A stretch of 64,000 nucleotides of DNA from Calditrichia bacterium (GTDB taxonomy: Bacteria; Calditrichota; Calditrichia; RBG-13-44-9; J075), in assembly GCA_028284905.1 (NCBI GenBank), contig JANQQU010000073.1, positions 124,001 to 188,000 of the forward strand, read 5' to 3'. How positions within the stretch are numbered: position 1 is the stretch's first letter; each line of letters opens with the position of its first letter. This document shows, piece by piece, positions 1 to 8,685 of the stretch. A program made the position numbers and the translations under genes. The notes below the pieces were generated by a model. That model ran no database searches, was not told the DNA's origin, and saw nothing but the letters and a program-made list of their open reading frames with translations.

Positions 1-1274
1 GTATACAAGTGGGAATATCCAGTGCTTTCCGATTGAAACCAGACACGCCGATTATCCGGCAGCCAGCCGATATTGCCGGGGAAAAACACCCATCCGGAAA
101 TTCCCGGTCCCCCCACCCAGGCTTCATTATGTTCCCGGTGAAGCAGGCTCAGTTTTCCTTCTGCAGGATCCAGTTGCATAATCCAGCGATCCTTATTATC
201 CCAGGCACGAACAACAACAACTGCATTGGCGCCATTATCGGACCAGTAAGGGCCGTAAACAACCAGGCTTCTCGGTGTTTTATCGGCTTCTTCCGCGCTG
301 GTATCTGCCTCCGTAGCGAGAAAAGCCGGTTGGTCATAAATACCGGGAATCTGTTTTTCGTCCAGATAGTAGACGGTATCCCGTTTCGTGTCATAAATCG
401 CAAACTCATACTTATCTATTGGACTACCGACCTTCGCACGGGCCGGCAGATTTTCCGTAAATCCATCCTCACGGACATAATCCGGCACATTCGTACGCTT
501 CGCACCGCTGGCTGAAGTGATCAGCCGGTAAGTAACAAATCTTTGATCGGGGCTTAATTGCTGCCCATCGATCCGCTTACTGCCAAGGTAAATTTCTTTC
601 GGGCCGTCCGGTTTGTTCTGCTCCCGGCGGTTCTTGCTCAGCTCGGATTTATCAGCGCGCTCCCGGAGAACCTGAATGAGTTTCCGTTCTTCTTTCTTAA
701 GCCACTTTTCATTCTCATTCCGGGGACCATTATCCTTTTTCGGTGCCTGGCCGGAACGAAAGTTTGTCACTTGCTTTACCATGCCATCAGAAATGCGCCG
801 CACATAAATATTACGTTTACGGGTGTAGATAATGTGCTTTTCATCCTGCGAAAATTGCGGATTGCTTTCCCGTTCAACAGTTTGGGTTAAGCGCTGAATA
901 TTGCCATTTACGGTTGTTAACAAATACAGATCACCGTTTTTCGCATACACTTTACGCTTGTAATTTCGGTCGTAATCACCACTGTTCGCCGGAAGCTCTT
1001 GCTGCTTTGCGACAGACACTTTTTCCGGCTGTCCGCCACGTATTGCAACTTTATAAAGCGAGTCTGACTCAGCTTTTTCCGGATTCCAATTGAAATAGAT
1101 CGTTTTACTGTCATCGGACCAGTAGATATTACTTGGCAGACTGCCAATAGAAACAAGCGGGTCCTGCATTATCTTGGCAACACTTAGCGTAATAGGATTC
1201 TCTGTATTCTGGGAAAAAATCGCAGTCGTAGCCAAAAGCAGAATTAAAGCTGCCAGCGGTTTGCAGGTATTCAT
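1..1274 (-). CDS. S9 family (DPP IV-like) peptidase, N-terminal part, cut by window edge
   Basis: The minus strand reads open from an ATG at 1274 to the window edge, about 424 codons with no stop. It opens with a signal peptide (MNTCKPLAALILLLATTAIFSQ region), so the product is exported. The rest is a beta-propeller of the kind that precedes the alpha/beta-hydrolase domain in dipeptidyl-peptidase-IV-like serine peptidases: 'YWSDDSKTIYFNW', 'GPYWSDNGANAVVV', 'WLPDNRRVWFQSE' and 'GYSHLY' are typical propeller-blade phrases of that family. The catalytic Ser-Asp-His domain would lie outside the window, so activity cannot be checked. The lysine/glutamate-rich segment 'KKDNGPRNENEKWLKKEER' is a charged insertion. 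It is followed upstream, in the same orientation, by an M28 peptidase gene, suggesting a pair of extracytoplasmic peptidases for peptide scavenging. Plus-strand open frames here are its codon-aligned shadows. Confidence 0.85.
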   Translation of the reverse strand, partial: MNTCKPLAALILLLATTAIFSQNTENPITLSVAKIMQDPLVSIGSLPSNIYWSDDSKTIYFNWNPEKAESDSLYKVAIRGGQPEKVSVAKQQELPANSGDYDRNYKRKVYAKNGDLYLLTTVNGNIQRLTQTVERESNPQFSQDEKHIIYTRKRNIYVRRISDGMVKQVTNFRSGQAPKKDNGPRNENEKWLKKEERKLIQVLRERADKSELSKNRREQNKPDGPKEIYLGSKRIDGQQLSPDQRFVTYRLITSASGAKRTNVPDYVREDGFTENLPARAKVGSPIDKYEFAIYDTKRDTVYYLDEKQIPGIYDQPAFLATEADTSAEEADKTPRSLVVYGPYWSDNGANAVVVVRAWDNKDRWIMQLDPAEGKLSLLHREHNEAWVGGPGISGWVFFPGNIGWLPDNRRVWFQSESTGYSHLY

Positions 1275-1332
1275 TTAACGCTCCTGTATGAGTAAAAAAA
1301 TAGGGGTGAATTTCGTTGTTAAGTCTTCTGAT

Positions 1333-1388
1333 GATCGTTGTTCGTCCTGGCTATAAAGAACGAACAACGATCAACGAAGAACGAACTA
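1333..1388. repeat. Iterated-word hairpin GTTCGTT type, after M28 gene
   Basis: Perfect 13-bp inverted repeat, gatcgttgttcgt (1333-1345) and acgaacaacgatc (1360-1372), with a 14-nt loop. The flank to 1388 repeats the word acgaa/gaacgaac and runs into the stop codon of the M28 peptidase gene, so the element starts at the 3' end of that gene. The same words recur at 8564-8651. It could act as an RNA 3'-end hairpin; it lacks a clean U-tract. Confidence 0.7.
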
Positions 1389-3197
1389 GTTCCGTGCCTC
1401 GAATGTCATTTCCATCGTCACTTTATCTTCATCTTCGCCGCGCAGAACGGTGATTTCAACAACGTCGCCAGGTTTGTATTTGCCGAGCACATAGGTGTAA
1501 TCATAGATACTTTTCACGTCTGCCCCGCCCATGCTGATGATAATGTCGCCGGATTCCAAACCAGCTTTATCGGCCGGACCGTCTTTCTTAACGCCGGTAA
1601 TGCGCATCCCTTTCGGATGATCGGCATAATCCGGAATAACGCCGCTGGATACTTTAAAGGACATCCGCCGCCCTTCGCGCCCTTCGGATTTTACTTCGAC
1701 ATAATCCGGCCGCTCTTCGTAGTTGCCAATCTCAGTAATTATATCCGTCGCAAAACTTACTATCGTGCTAATGCCATCATAATTTAATTTATCCCAAGTG
1801 TCTGCAGGGCGGTGATAATCGTCGTGTAAACCACTGAAAAGATTCAACACCGGAATTTTTTGACCATTAAAAGATGAATGATCGCTCGCACCAAAGCCAC
1901 CTGCCGACTTGGAAATATTCAGGCCATGCCTGAGGCTGAGCGTATCCACCAGTTCGTTCCAGGTAGATGAGGTGCCAGTACCTGTTACGGTGAGGTGCCC
2001 GTTCTCAAGCCGGCCGATCATATCCATATTTAGCATCATCACTGTGTTGTCAATTGGGTATACAGGATTCTGAACATAATGGGCGGAGCCCAGTAGCCCC
2101 ATCTCTTCCCCGCTAAATCCCATAAAGAGTACAGAGCGCGGTAATGGATTGGCAGCAATATTCCGGGCCACTTCCATCATCGCTGCTGTACCGGAAGCAT
2201 TATCATCTGCGCCATAATGTATTTTCGGCTCGACTCCTTCATATCGGGAGCCGCCACGATCGCCCCAACCGAGATGATCATAATGAGCGCCAACTACGAG
2301 GAATTCATTCGCGCGGGCCGGATCGTTCCCTTTCACTACGCCCAGCACATTATTTGTCGCTTGTTTGACAAATACCAGGTTGCTGGTTAATGTGGCGGAT
2401 ACACCTGCTAATTCAAAGCTTTGGGAAGTAGTGTTTTCTTTAATTGAAGCTTCTAAATCGTCTAAAGACTGACCGGATGGTAAAACCTGATCGATGGCAT
2501 CCCGTAATGCATGAAGTGCAATCATACTCGAACTATTGCCGCCCAGACGGACACTTAACGGCATCAACACATCACCAATATCTGTAGAGCTGACAAAGAT
2601 AACGCCAACGGCGCCATGTTCCTGCGCATTACGCATTTTGTATTCCAGCGGGGCAAATTGTGCCAAAACCCCATGGGGGTTTGCATAATCCGGCGAGCTA
2701 CGCAGGATGATGGCAATTTTGTCAGTGGCATCAATGTTCGCATATTCGTCAAAATCCTGCTCTTTTGCGGTAATACCATACCCTGCGAAAACCAGGCCGG
2801 CAGTAATCGTGGTATCTTTCGAGAATGTTACCGGGCGAAAGTCAGCATCGGCTTCCCAATCAATTCTTTCACCGCTGCGCTCAAAAACGGCAGCATTACC
2901 CTCGCCGACTTTCACTTCCGTGGTGACAGAAAATTCCTGAAAATAGCTGCCTTCCGCAGGACTTAATCCGTACTTCTTAAATTTTTTCACGATATATTCA
3001 GCAGCTTTATTGTTCCCCTCACTACCAGTGCCACGTCCTTCCAACGTCTCGTCGGAAAGAAACTTAACATGATCCTGAATGACATCAGCCATTTTCCCGG
3101 AATGATTACCGGCACTACAAGCATTTAGTAAAAGGGCAAATAAGGCCATTGCCCATAACGGACTTTTTAAAATATTTCTCAGGTGAACGATATTCAT
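1386..3197 (-). CDS. M28 family metallopeptidase lipoprotein with PA and PDZ domains
   Basis: Probably an exported di-zinc aminopeptidase. I place the start at the ATG at 3197 (603 aa): it follows AGGGATTACT and begins a lipoprotein signal ending in the lipobox LLNAC (Cys27); the upstream in-frame extension is unlikely. Order: PA-type insert around 100-270, M28 catalytic domain around 280-490, C-terminal PDZ domain around 515-600 (PAD KAGLESGDIIISM). Metal-site motifs are complete: AHYDH (His305), GADDNASG (Asp331/332), SGEEMG (Glu364/365), MDMIG (Asp392) and DDYHRPADT (His462). The lipidation signal places it in the periplasm or outer membrane. It lies just upstream of the S9 peptidase gene in the same direction, with 111 bp between them occupied largely by a hairpin repeat. 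The substrate is unknown; PDZ plus PA suggests protein or peptide substrates. Confidence 0.92.
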   Translation of the reverse strand: MNIVHLRNILKSPLWAMALFALLLNACSAGNHSGKMADVIQDHVKFLSDETLEGRGTGSEGNNKAAEYIVKKFKKYGLSPAEGSYFQEFSVTTEVKVGEGNAAVFERSGERIDWEADADFRPVTFSKDTTITAGLVFAGYGITAKEQDFDEYANIDATDKIAIILRSSPDYANPHGVLAQFAPLEYKMRNAQEHGAVGVIFVSSTDIGDVLMPLSVRLGGNSSSMIALHALRDAIDQVLPSGQSLDDLEASIKENTTSQSFELAGVSATLTSNLVFVKQATNNVLGVVKGNDPARANEFLVVGAHYDHLGWGDRGGSRYEGVEPKIHYGADDNASGTAAMMEVARNIAANPLPRSVLFMGFSGEEMGLLGSAHYVQNPVYPIDNTVMMLNMDMIGRLENGHLTVTGTGTSSTWNELVDTLSLRHGLNISKSAGGFGASDHSSFNGQKIPVLNLFSGLHDDYHRPADTWDKLNYDGISTIVSFATDIITEIGNYEERPDYVEVKSEGREGRRMSFKVSSGVIPDYADHPKGMRITGVKKDGPADKAGLESGDIIISMGGADVKSIYDYTYVLGKYKPGDVVEITVLRGEDEDKVTMEMTFEARN

Positions 3198-3484
3198 AGT
3201 AATCCCTGCATAGATTATGGTTTTCGAAATTTCATGGCTATTGTAAGCATTTTGCATTTTGAATGCAATCCCTGAAGGTTTTTATCGCAATTCGTTAGGG
3301 AAAAGTTTTCATTAATGGTATTAGTAGAGAATTGTTGTTATATACGAACCGATCGTTATTTGGATAACAGCTTAACGATGTAACGATACTAGATTGTTAA
3401 ATGTATGCACCATTTTTTGCGACGCTTGATTCAAATAAATTGTAACCATAATTTAAAAGGTATTCAGAATTCGAAAGGGCTCAC
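3198..3484. other. Divergent intergenic region
   Basis: AT-rich 287-bp region between the minus-strand M28 gene and the plus-strand beta-propeller lipoprotein gene. It must hold both promoters, but I cannot assign boxes with confidence. No open frame with a ribosome-binding site and no strong hairpin is visible. Confidence 0.4.
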
Positions 3485-4921
3485 ATGAAAATCATTAGTA
3501 TCATCCTGACACTTGTTTTTACTCTCTTAATGATGTCCTGCTCAACCAATTCGACTGAAGTTGGCGGGGAAATTGACTATGGCAATATCACTGATATCGA
3601 TTATGGGGTGCATGTTCAGCCATTATTAGATGAATATGCTACTATTCTCAATAGTAACGGCACTTTCCCGGCAGGTTTGCAGATGAACTCCTGGGAAAAT
3701 TTGGTAAAAGGCTGGGAGCGTGGTGAAGTCGTTATTCCTTTCGATGCTGATAACAGTCTATTGGTAGAATTAATGACCAAACTTGATAATCAAACCGTTT
3801 TAGAGGATGTAAAGCTGGAGTTTTTGAAGCGCTGGATTAACGAAGGTGCCCGCAACGATGCCGGTGAAGTTCCTTATGCGAATGCAACAGATCTACTCTA
3901 TGTTTGCAGCCAGGGCGAGGCCATTATCAACGTTATCGACATGAACTCCCTGCAAGTCATCCGCAACATTAAAATGGTTGATGAAGGCTATCCGGCATTT
4001 TCCAAACCGCACTTTATCGAATTTACACCGAATGGCAGTCACTTTTTCGTTAGCTGCATCGACAACACCGTTAATAAAATTGTTAAATATAGTACCAGCA
4101 CTCACGAAGCGGCCGGTGAAATTAGCACAGACATTCCGGCACTGATGGAACACCACCCCTCTGAAAATGTGCTCTATGTTTCCCGCTTCATGCTGAACAA
4201 TACGCTGACTTCTATTTTCGCTTTTGATTCCGGCACGCTGCAACCGGCAGAAACCGGCAACGATGGGAATATCCTGCTGCCCAACAGTCTTTCCGTACCG
4301 CACGCGATTGCCGTTGGTAATAATGGCGACTATATCTACAGTGCCAGCTTTACCGAAGATGCGCTGGTGATAATCGATAATTCCACGAAAGAATTTGAAG
4401 GCGCAGTTCCTCTGGGCACCGATACCACACCTTTGGACGTAACAATTTCTCCCGACAACAGCCGGGCATACGTTTCCTGCATCGGTAGCGGCGAAATGGT
4501 TGTCGTAAACATTAGCGACCCCAACAATCGTTTCGTGGAATCCCGCATTGCCCTGGAAGCCGGCAGCCAGCCCTGGCATTCCGTTTTTAGCAGCGACGGC
4601 AGCATTCTGTATGTTGGCGATCTGTCCACAAACAAGTTTCATGTTATTACTACTGCCACCGGTGCAGTGCAATCATTTGGTGCCGGCGATGGCTCCGATG
4701 GTCTTTCCATGCCGCATGGTATTGAAATTTCTGCAGATGATAGCCGCGTATTTATTTCTAATCGTAACATTAGCGGAAACTATCAGTCCCCATATCAGTT
4801 CAATGATGCGGATAATGCCAAGGTTGGTACCGTCGTTGTTATAAACACTACGGACAATAGTGTCGAGAAAATCATCGAGATCGAGAACTTCGGTTCCGGT
4901 ATGAAACGCATCTCCCGGTAA
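3485..4921 (+). CDS. Beta-propeller (YVTN-type) lipoprotein with a heme-less cytochrome-like N-terminal domain
   Basis: 478 aa. The signal MKIISIILTLVFTLLMMSC places the lipid-modified Cys at residue 19. Residues about 35-130 follow the pattern of the Planctomycete-type cytochrome c domain (opening 'VQPLLDEYATIL', middle 'GLQMNSWENLVKGWERGEVVIPFDADNSLLVEL', closing 'FLKRWINEGARND'; longer stretches lie between), but the usual CxxCH has been replaced and no heme site remains. Residues about 130-478 form a seven-blade-type propeller with repeats such as 'SPDNSRAYVSCIGSGEMVVV' and 'ADDSRVFISNRNISG', like surface-layer/YVTN and cytochrome-D1-like proteins. It is the first gene of a plus-strand run: the pentaheme cytochrome starts 30 bp later. 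A role as partner or scaffold for that cytochrome is inferred from the context alone. Confidence 0.8.
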   Translation: MKIISIILTLVFTLLMMSCSTNSTEVGGEIDYGNITDIDYGVHVQPLLDEYATILNSNGTFPAGLQMNSWENLVKGWERGEVVIPFDADNSLLVELMTKLDNQTVLEDVKLEFLKRWINEGARNDAGEVPYANATDLLYVCSQGEAIINVIDMNSLQVIRNIKMVDEGYPAFSKPHFIEFTPNGSHFFVSCIDNTVNKIVKYSTSTHEAAGEISTDIPALMEHHPSENVLYVSRFMLNNTLTSIFAFDSGTLQPAETGNDGNILLPNSLSVPHAIAVGNNGDYIYSASFTEDALVIIDNSTKEFEGAVPLGTDTTPLDVTISPDNSRAYVSCIGSGEMVVVNISDPNNRFVESRIALEAGSQPWHSVFSSDGSILYVGDLSTNKFHVITTATGAVQSFGAGDGSDGLSMPHGIEISADDSRVFISNRNISGNYQSPYQFNDADNAKVGTVVVINTTDNSVEKIIEIENFGSGMKRISR

Positions 4922-4951
4922 TCCGGCATTTAAGCGTATCAGGAATTTTTA

Positions 4952-6319
4952 ATGCTCAAAAAAAAGCACTTTCTTTCTTTAGTAATGGTTATCGGTGGGC
5001 TGCTTTTAGCAACCGCTTGTTCACAGTCCACCGATCCACCGGATCCCCCCGATCCGATACCAACGGACTCCGTTGCATTCTTTCGCACAGTATTTTCCGA
5101 CCCGGCCGAATGCGCCAGCTGTCATCCCAATCATTACAACGAATGGCAGACCTCTATGCATGCCTATGGCATGGCAGACCCGATTATGCAAGCGTTGAAC
5201 AAAATTGGTCAGGAGCGCTCCAATGGCACTTTGGATCAATTTTGCATCAAATGCCACAGCCCCTTTTCTCCCCTGCTACAGGAAACGCCCGGTGGAGAAT
5301 TTGAATTTTCCAACCTTAGTCCGATCGTAAAGGCCAGCATCAGTTGCGATGTCTGCCATAGCATGAACACCGAACACATCAAGCGTGGGGAAGGCATCAG
5401 CAAATTTCGCCTCGACCGGGTGCGGCGGGCAACGATTCCCGATCCAGTCGCAAATGAATTCCATGAGTCCGCTTTCGATATCGAATACAGCACTTCCGAT
5501 ATCTGCAGTCCCTGTCATGATCTAAAAGCGCCGGATCTCTCCTTTTTTATCGAGACAACCAATATTGAATGGGATGAAAGTCCTTATCAGGCAATGGGTC
5601 TGGAATGCCAGGATTGCCATATGCCCGCATATGCAGGAAAAGCAGCAACCACCGGCCCGGATCGCGAGGCAGTACATCGTCACTCATTTATCGGCGTGGA
5701 TTATCCGCTGATCGATTTCCCTGGCAAGGAAGAAACCATTGCTGCCGTACGGAACTTGTTAGAGAACTCCGTTTCCATGACGGTCAATGTACGAGATACT
5801 GCGACGCCGGATGATACCCTGAGTATTAACATCCGGATCAAGAATGACCGCACCGGCCACAGCGTGCCATCCGGGGCAATTTTTGAGCGGCAGATGTGGT
5901 TGGAAGTAATACTCAAAGATCCTTTTAGCGAGGAGATATATTACAGCAGCGGTTTACTGGATGATAACAGCGACCTCCGCAATTATCACAGTGAGTATGT
6001 TGCCAGCGGGCAAATTCCGGAAGACACCGCACTGGTTCTTTACAACGGAAAAACTTTTGATGCCAGCAATGAAGAAACACTATTTTTCTGGGAAGCAAAA
6101 TCGGTTGAAAGAAATACCATTGAAGCTTTTAAAACCGCATTTGCGGACTATCAATTACGCACGCCGCTGCAGCCGGGGACATATTTGCTAACCGTTCGTT
6201 TGCGTTTCCGTTCCTTTCCCCCTTATCTCTTTCGGGCGATTGGACAGGAAGAATTGCTTTCCGAGCTGCTTATATTTGATATGGAGACGTTTTCCCGTAA
6301 TATTATTATTTCAAATTAG
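4952..6319 (+). CDS. Pentaheme cytochrome c lipoprotein
   Basis: 455 aa, exported lipoprotein (signal ending LLATAC, Cys23) followed by a Pro/Asp-rich linker. Five heme c motifs are visible: CASCH (54-58), CIKCH (98-102), CDVCH (132-136), CSPCH (185-189) and CQDCH (219-223). This spacing resembles the cytochrome c554-type multiheme family. The C-terminal half (about 265-455) has no heme motif and looks like a beta-sandwich ('IKNDRTGHSVPSGAIFERQM', 'LQPGTYLLTVRLRF'). The protein should sit on the periplasmic or outer face of a membrane and carry electrons. AGGA precedes the ATG. It sits between the propeller lipoprotein and the FG-GAP protein in what looks like one transcription unit. No cytochrome maturation gene lies in the window. 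Confidence 0.9.
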   Translation: MLKKKHFLSLVMVIGGLLLATACSQSTDPPDPPDPIPTDSVAFFRTVFSDPAECASCHPNHYNEWQTSMHAYGMADPIMQALNKIGQERSNGTLDQFCIKCHSPFSPLLQETPGGEFEFSNLSPIVKASISCDVCHSMNTEHIKRGEGISKFRLDRVRRATIPDPVANEFHESAFDIEYSTSDICSPCHDLKAPDLSFFIETTNIEWDESPYQAMGLECQDCHMPAYAGKAATTGPDREAVHRHSFIGVDYPLIDFPGKEETIAAVRNLLENSVSMTVNVRDTATPDDTLSINIRIKNDRTGHSVPSGAIFERQMWLEVILKDPFSEEIYYSSGLLDDNSDLRNYHSEYVASGQIPEDTALVLYNGKTFDASNEETLFFWEAKSVERNTIEAFKTAFADYQLRTPLQPGTYLLTVRLRFRSFPPYLFRAIGQEELLSELLIFDMETFSRNIIISN

Positions 6320-6328
6320 GAATTTTTC

Positions 6329-8536
6329 ATGATGAATCGCCTGCATTTTTTCCGCGGCCCGGCCTTATTACTGCTGTTGGGCCTTTTTCATTTTCTACAA
6401 GCTCAGGACTATCCTTTTGAACGTCGTATTGATCCTTTTCCCTTACTGGATCAAAACGGCTCAACATACGATTATCCCTTTTTCGGGGGCATGAACAGGC
6501 CGGTGCTACAATTTGTCGACATCGACGGAAATAATACGCCGGATCTTTTTGTGCAGGATCGGGCCAGTTCTATCATTTTTTTCCGGAATGAAGGTAGTGC
6601 GCAGAATCCGGACTTCCGTTGGCTTACCGATGCTTACCAGGACTTAACCGTTGGCGAATGGTTTAAATTCGCAGATGTCGATCAGGACAACGATTTCGAC
6701 CTTTTTGCGGAAAATACCAGTGGCAGAATTCGCTATTATCGCAACGATGGTAATGTCAACAATCCGCAATTTACACTTGCCGCCGATCCTCTCCAGGACG
6801 CTGCCGGCATGGATATCAATCTCGGCGGTTTTAGTGTGCCGGAATGGGCGGATATCGATTGCGATAATGAACTGGAGTTTTTCCTCGGTACCCAGGTTGG
6901 CACGGTTTCACTTTATGACTATGACGGGCAGGATGCGAACAACGTCCCCCGCTATATTTTTGTCACCGATACTTTCCAGGGCTTGAGTATACAAACCGGT
7001 GGTGTTCCCAATGGCGGCACCTTGCCGAAAAACAATGGGGGACGGCATGGCGCGAATTCTCTGACCTTTATTGATATCGACAATGATAATGACAAAGATT
7101 TGTTTTGGGGAGACTTCTTCGCCAACAGCCTGATCTACATGGAAAACAGTGGTGATTGCACATCGCCTTCCATCGAGATTACCACCGAGGAATATCCTCC
7201 GGCATCCCCAGTGCAAACCGGCGGATTTAACGTGCCCCGTTTTGCCGATATTGATGGCGATATGGATTACGATATGTTTATCGGCGTCCTTGGCGGCACC
7301 GGTTCATTTATCCTCGATCGGGCGGCAAACTTCTATTTTTATGAAAATGCCGGCACCGTGGAAGCACCGGATTTTTTATTGCGCAACAAACAGTACATCA
7401 ATAGCATGGACGTTGGGCAAAACACCATTCCGGCGCTCATCGATATCGATAATGATGATGATCTCGACCTTTTCCTAACAGCGGAAGAAGACTTGGACTC
7501 TCCCAGCCATGCAAACAGCAGGGTCTATTTTTTTGAGAACCAGGGAGACAAATTCAATCCGGAATTTCGCCTCGTCGATAAAAATTATCTAAACTATGAC
7601 AAGCTCTACGACCTCAACTATGCCCCGGTTTTTATCGATGTCGACAACGATAACGATTATGATCTGCTTATCGGTAAATGGGATGGTAAGATTTCTCTTT
7701 TCAAGAATGAAGGAACACCCACCCAGCCGAGCTTCAGCGTTTCGGAAGAAAATTTTCAAAGCATAGATATTGGCTTTAACAGCACACCGGCCCTGGTAGA
7801 TATCGATGGCGATAACGATCCGGATATGTTCGTCGGAGAATTTAACGGCAACATCAATTTTTTTCGCAATAACGGTAGTTTGGGCGCCCCGGTATTTGAG
7901 CTGGATACCACTCATTACCTGGATATCGACATGGGCAGCTTTAGCTATCCGGCCTTTCACGACATCGACAACGATCAGGATTATGATATGCTCATCGGCA
8001 GCGATGATGGCGGCACCGTTCTTTACCGCAACGATGGCACGCCGCAAAACCCACAATTTGTGCTCGATGAAAACTTTCAAATCTCCATGCATTTACGGAA
8101 TGCCCCGGCCCTGGCAGATATCGACCATGACGGCGATCTGGATCTCTTCTGCGGCGTCGATGGTGGCGGACTGGTATTCTATGAAAACATGACGGTTGCT
8201 GTTGGCATTGAACCGACATCGCCAGAACAGCAGCCGGCCTCTATCTACCTTCTGAAAAATTACCCCAATCCATTTAACCCCAGTACGACTATTGAGTATG
8301 GCTTTAACTTGCCGTTGACCGCTGCAGCCGGTGACCATCGCCTGGTTATCTATAATCTGCTCGGTCAAAAAATGCGCAGTTGGAGTTTCCCGACCAACCG
8401 GCCGGAAATCCAGCGCAGCGTCCAGTGGGATGGGCGGGATCAAAATGGCAGCCCGGTACCCAGTGGCATTTATTTTTACGAGCTGACCGTCGGCAACACT
8501 TACCGGGCCAGTGGGAAGATGCTTTTGGCAAAGTAA
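6329..8536 (+). CDS. Secreted FG-GAP/VCBS-repeat protein with type IX secretion sorting domain
   Basis: 735 aa with signal peptide (cleavage near FLQAQ). The body is built from about ten FG-GAP/VCBS-like repeats with calcium-binding signatures such as 'DIDGDNDPDMFVGEFNGNI', 'DIDNDNDKDLFWG' and 'DVDNDNDYDLLIGKWDGKI', each followed by a 'FFRNNGS/FYENAG' strand. The last 90 residues form the sorting domain: 'NYPNPFNPSTTIEYGF', 'LVIYNLLGQKMRSW', 'PSGIYFYELTVGN' and a final KMLLAK. This type is removed or anchored at the cell surface after type IX export. Start ATG at 6329 follows AGGAATTTTTC, 9 bp after the pentaheme cytochrome stop, so the three genes from 3485 are probably cotranscribed. Integrin-like repeats suggest a surface adhesion or binding role. 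Confidence 0.9.
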   Translation: MMNRLHFFRGPALLLLLGLFHFLQAQDYPFERRIDPFPLLDQNGSTYDYPFFGGMNRPVLQFVDIDGNNTPDLFVQDRASSIIFFRNEGSAQNPDFRWLTDAYQDLTVGEWFKFADVDQDNDFDLFAENTSGRIRYYRNDGNVNNPQFTLAADPLQDAAGMDINLGGFSVPEWADIDCDNELEFFLGTQVGTVSLYDYDGQDANNVPRYIFVTDTFQGLSIQTGGVPNGGTLPKNNGGRHGANSLTFIDIDNDNDKDLFWGDFFANSLIYMENSGDCTSPSIEITTEEYPPASPVQTGGFNVPRFADIDGDMDYDMFIGVLGGTGSFILDRAANFYFYENAGTVEAPDFLLRNKQYINSMDVGQNTIPALIDIDNDDDLDLFLTAEEDLDSPSHANSRVYFFENQGDKFNPEFRLVDKNYLNYDKLYDLNYAPVFIDVDNDNDYDLLIGKWDGKISLFKNEGTPTQPSFSVSEENFQSIDIGFNSTPALVDIDGDNDPDMFVGEFNGNINFFRNNGSLGAPVFELDTTHYLDIDMGSFSYPAFHDIDNDQDYDMLIGSDDGGTVLYRNDGTPQNPQFVLDENFQISMHLRNAPALADIDHDGDLDLFCGVDGGGLVFYENMTVAVGIEPTSPEQQPASIYLLKNYPNPFNPSTTIEYGFNLPLTAAAGDHRLVIYNLLGQKMRSWSFPTNRPEIQRSVQWDGRDQNGSPVPSGIYFYELTVGNTYRASGKMLLAK

Positions 8537-8563
8537 GCGCTTGTTTGCTGTTCGGGCGTCGTT

Positions 8564-8651
8564 GATCGTTGTTCGTTATTTCTTTTTGTTGTATAATTAG
8601 TCTAATCATTTAATGATTTTTCTAAATGCAAATGAATAACGAAGAACGATC
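8564..8651. repeat. Iterated-word hairpin GTTCGTT type, before macrodomain gene
   Basis: 17-bp inverted repeat with one mismatch: gatcgttgttcgttatt (8564-8580) and aataacgaagaacgatc (8635-8651), flanking 54 nt of AT-rich DNA. The first arm shares 13 bp with the element at 1333-1388. It lies 3' of the FG-GAP gene and 5' of the macrodomain gene. An in-frame ATG at 8626 lies just before its second arm and would give a false start for the macrodomain protein. Confidence 0.7.
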
Positions 8652-8685
8652 TTCGAACCACGAATCACCCCTCGGAGGAAACAAA

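Noticed and set aside
9-890. Plus-strand frames of 168 and 110 codons at the left edge
   Set aside because: They lie exactly opposite the open S9 peptidase frame in the aligned phase and have low-complexity, shadow-like composition.
3893-4672. Long minus-strand open frame of 259 codons
   Set aside because: It is antisense to the propeller lipoprotein, has no ribosome-binding site, and its translation shows no family pattern; a codon-phase shadow.
8626-8685. N-terminal extension of the macrodomain protein
   Set aside because: These codons overlap the hairpin repeat, and a good Shine-Dalgarno sits directly before the ATG at 8686.
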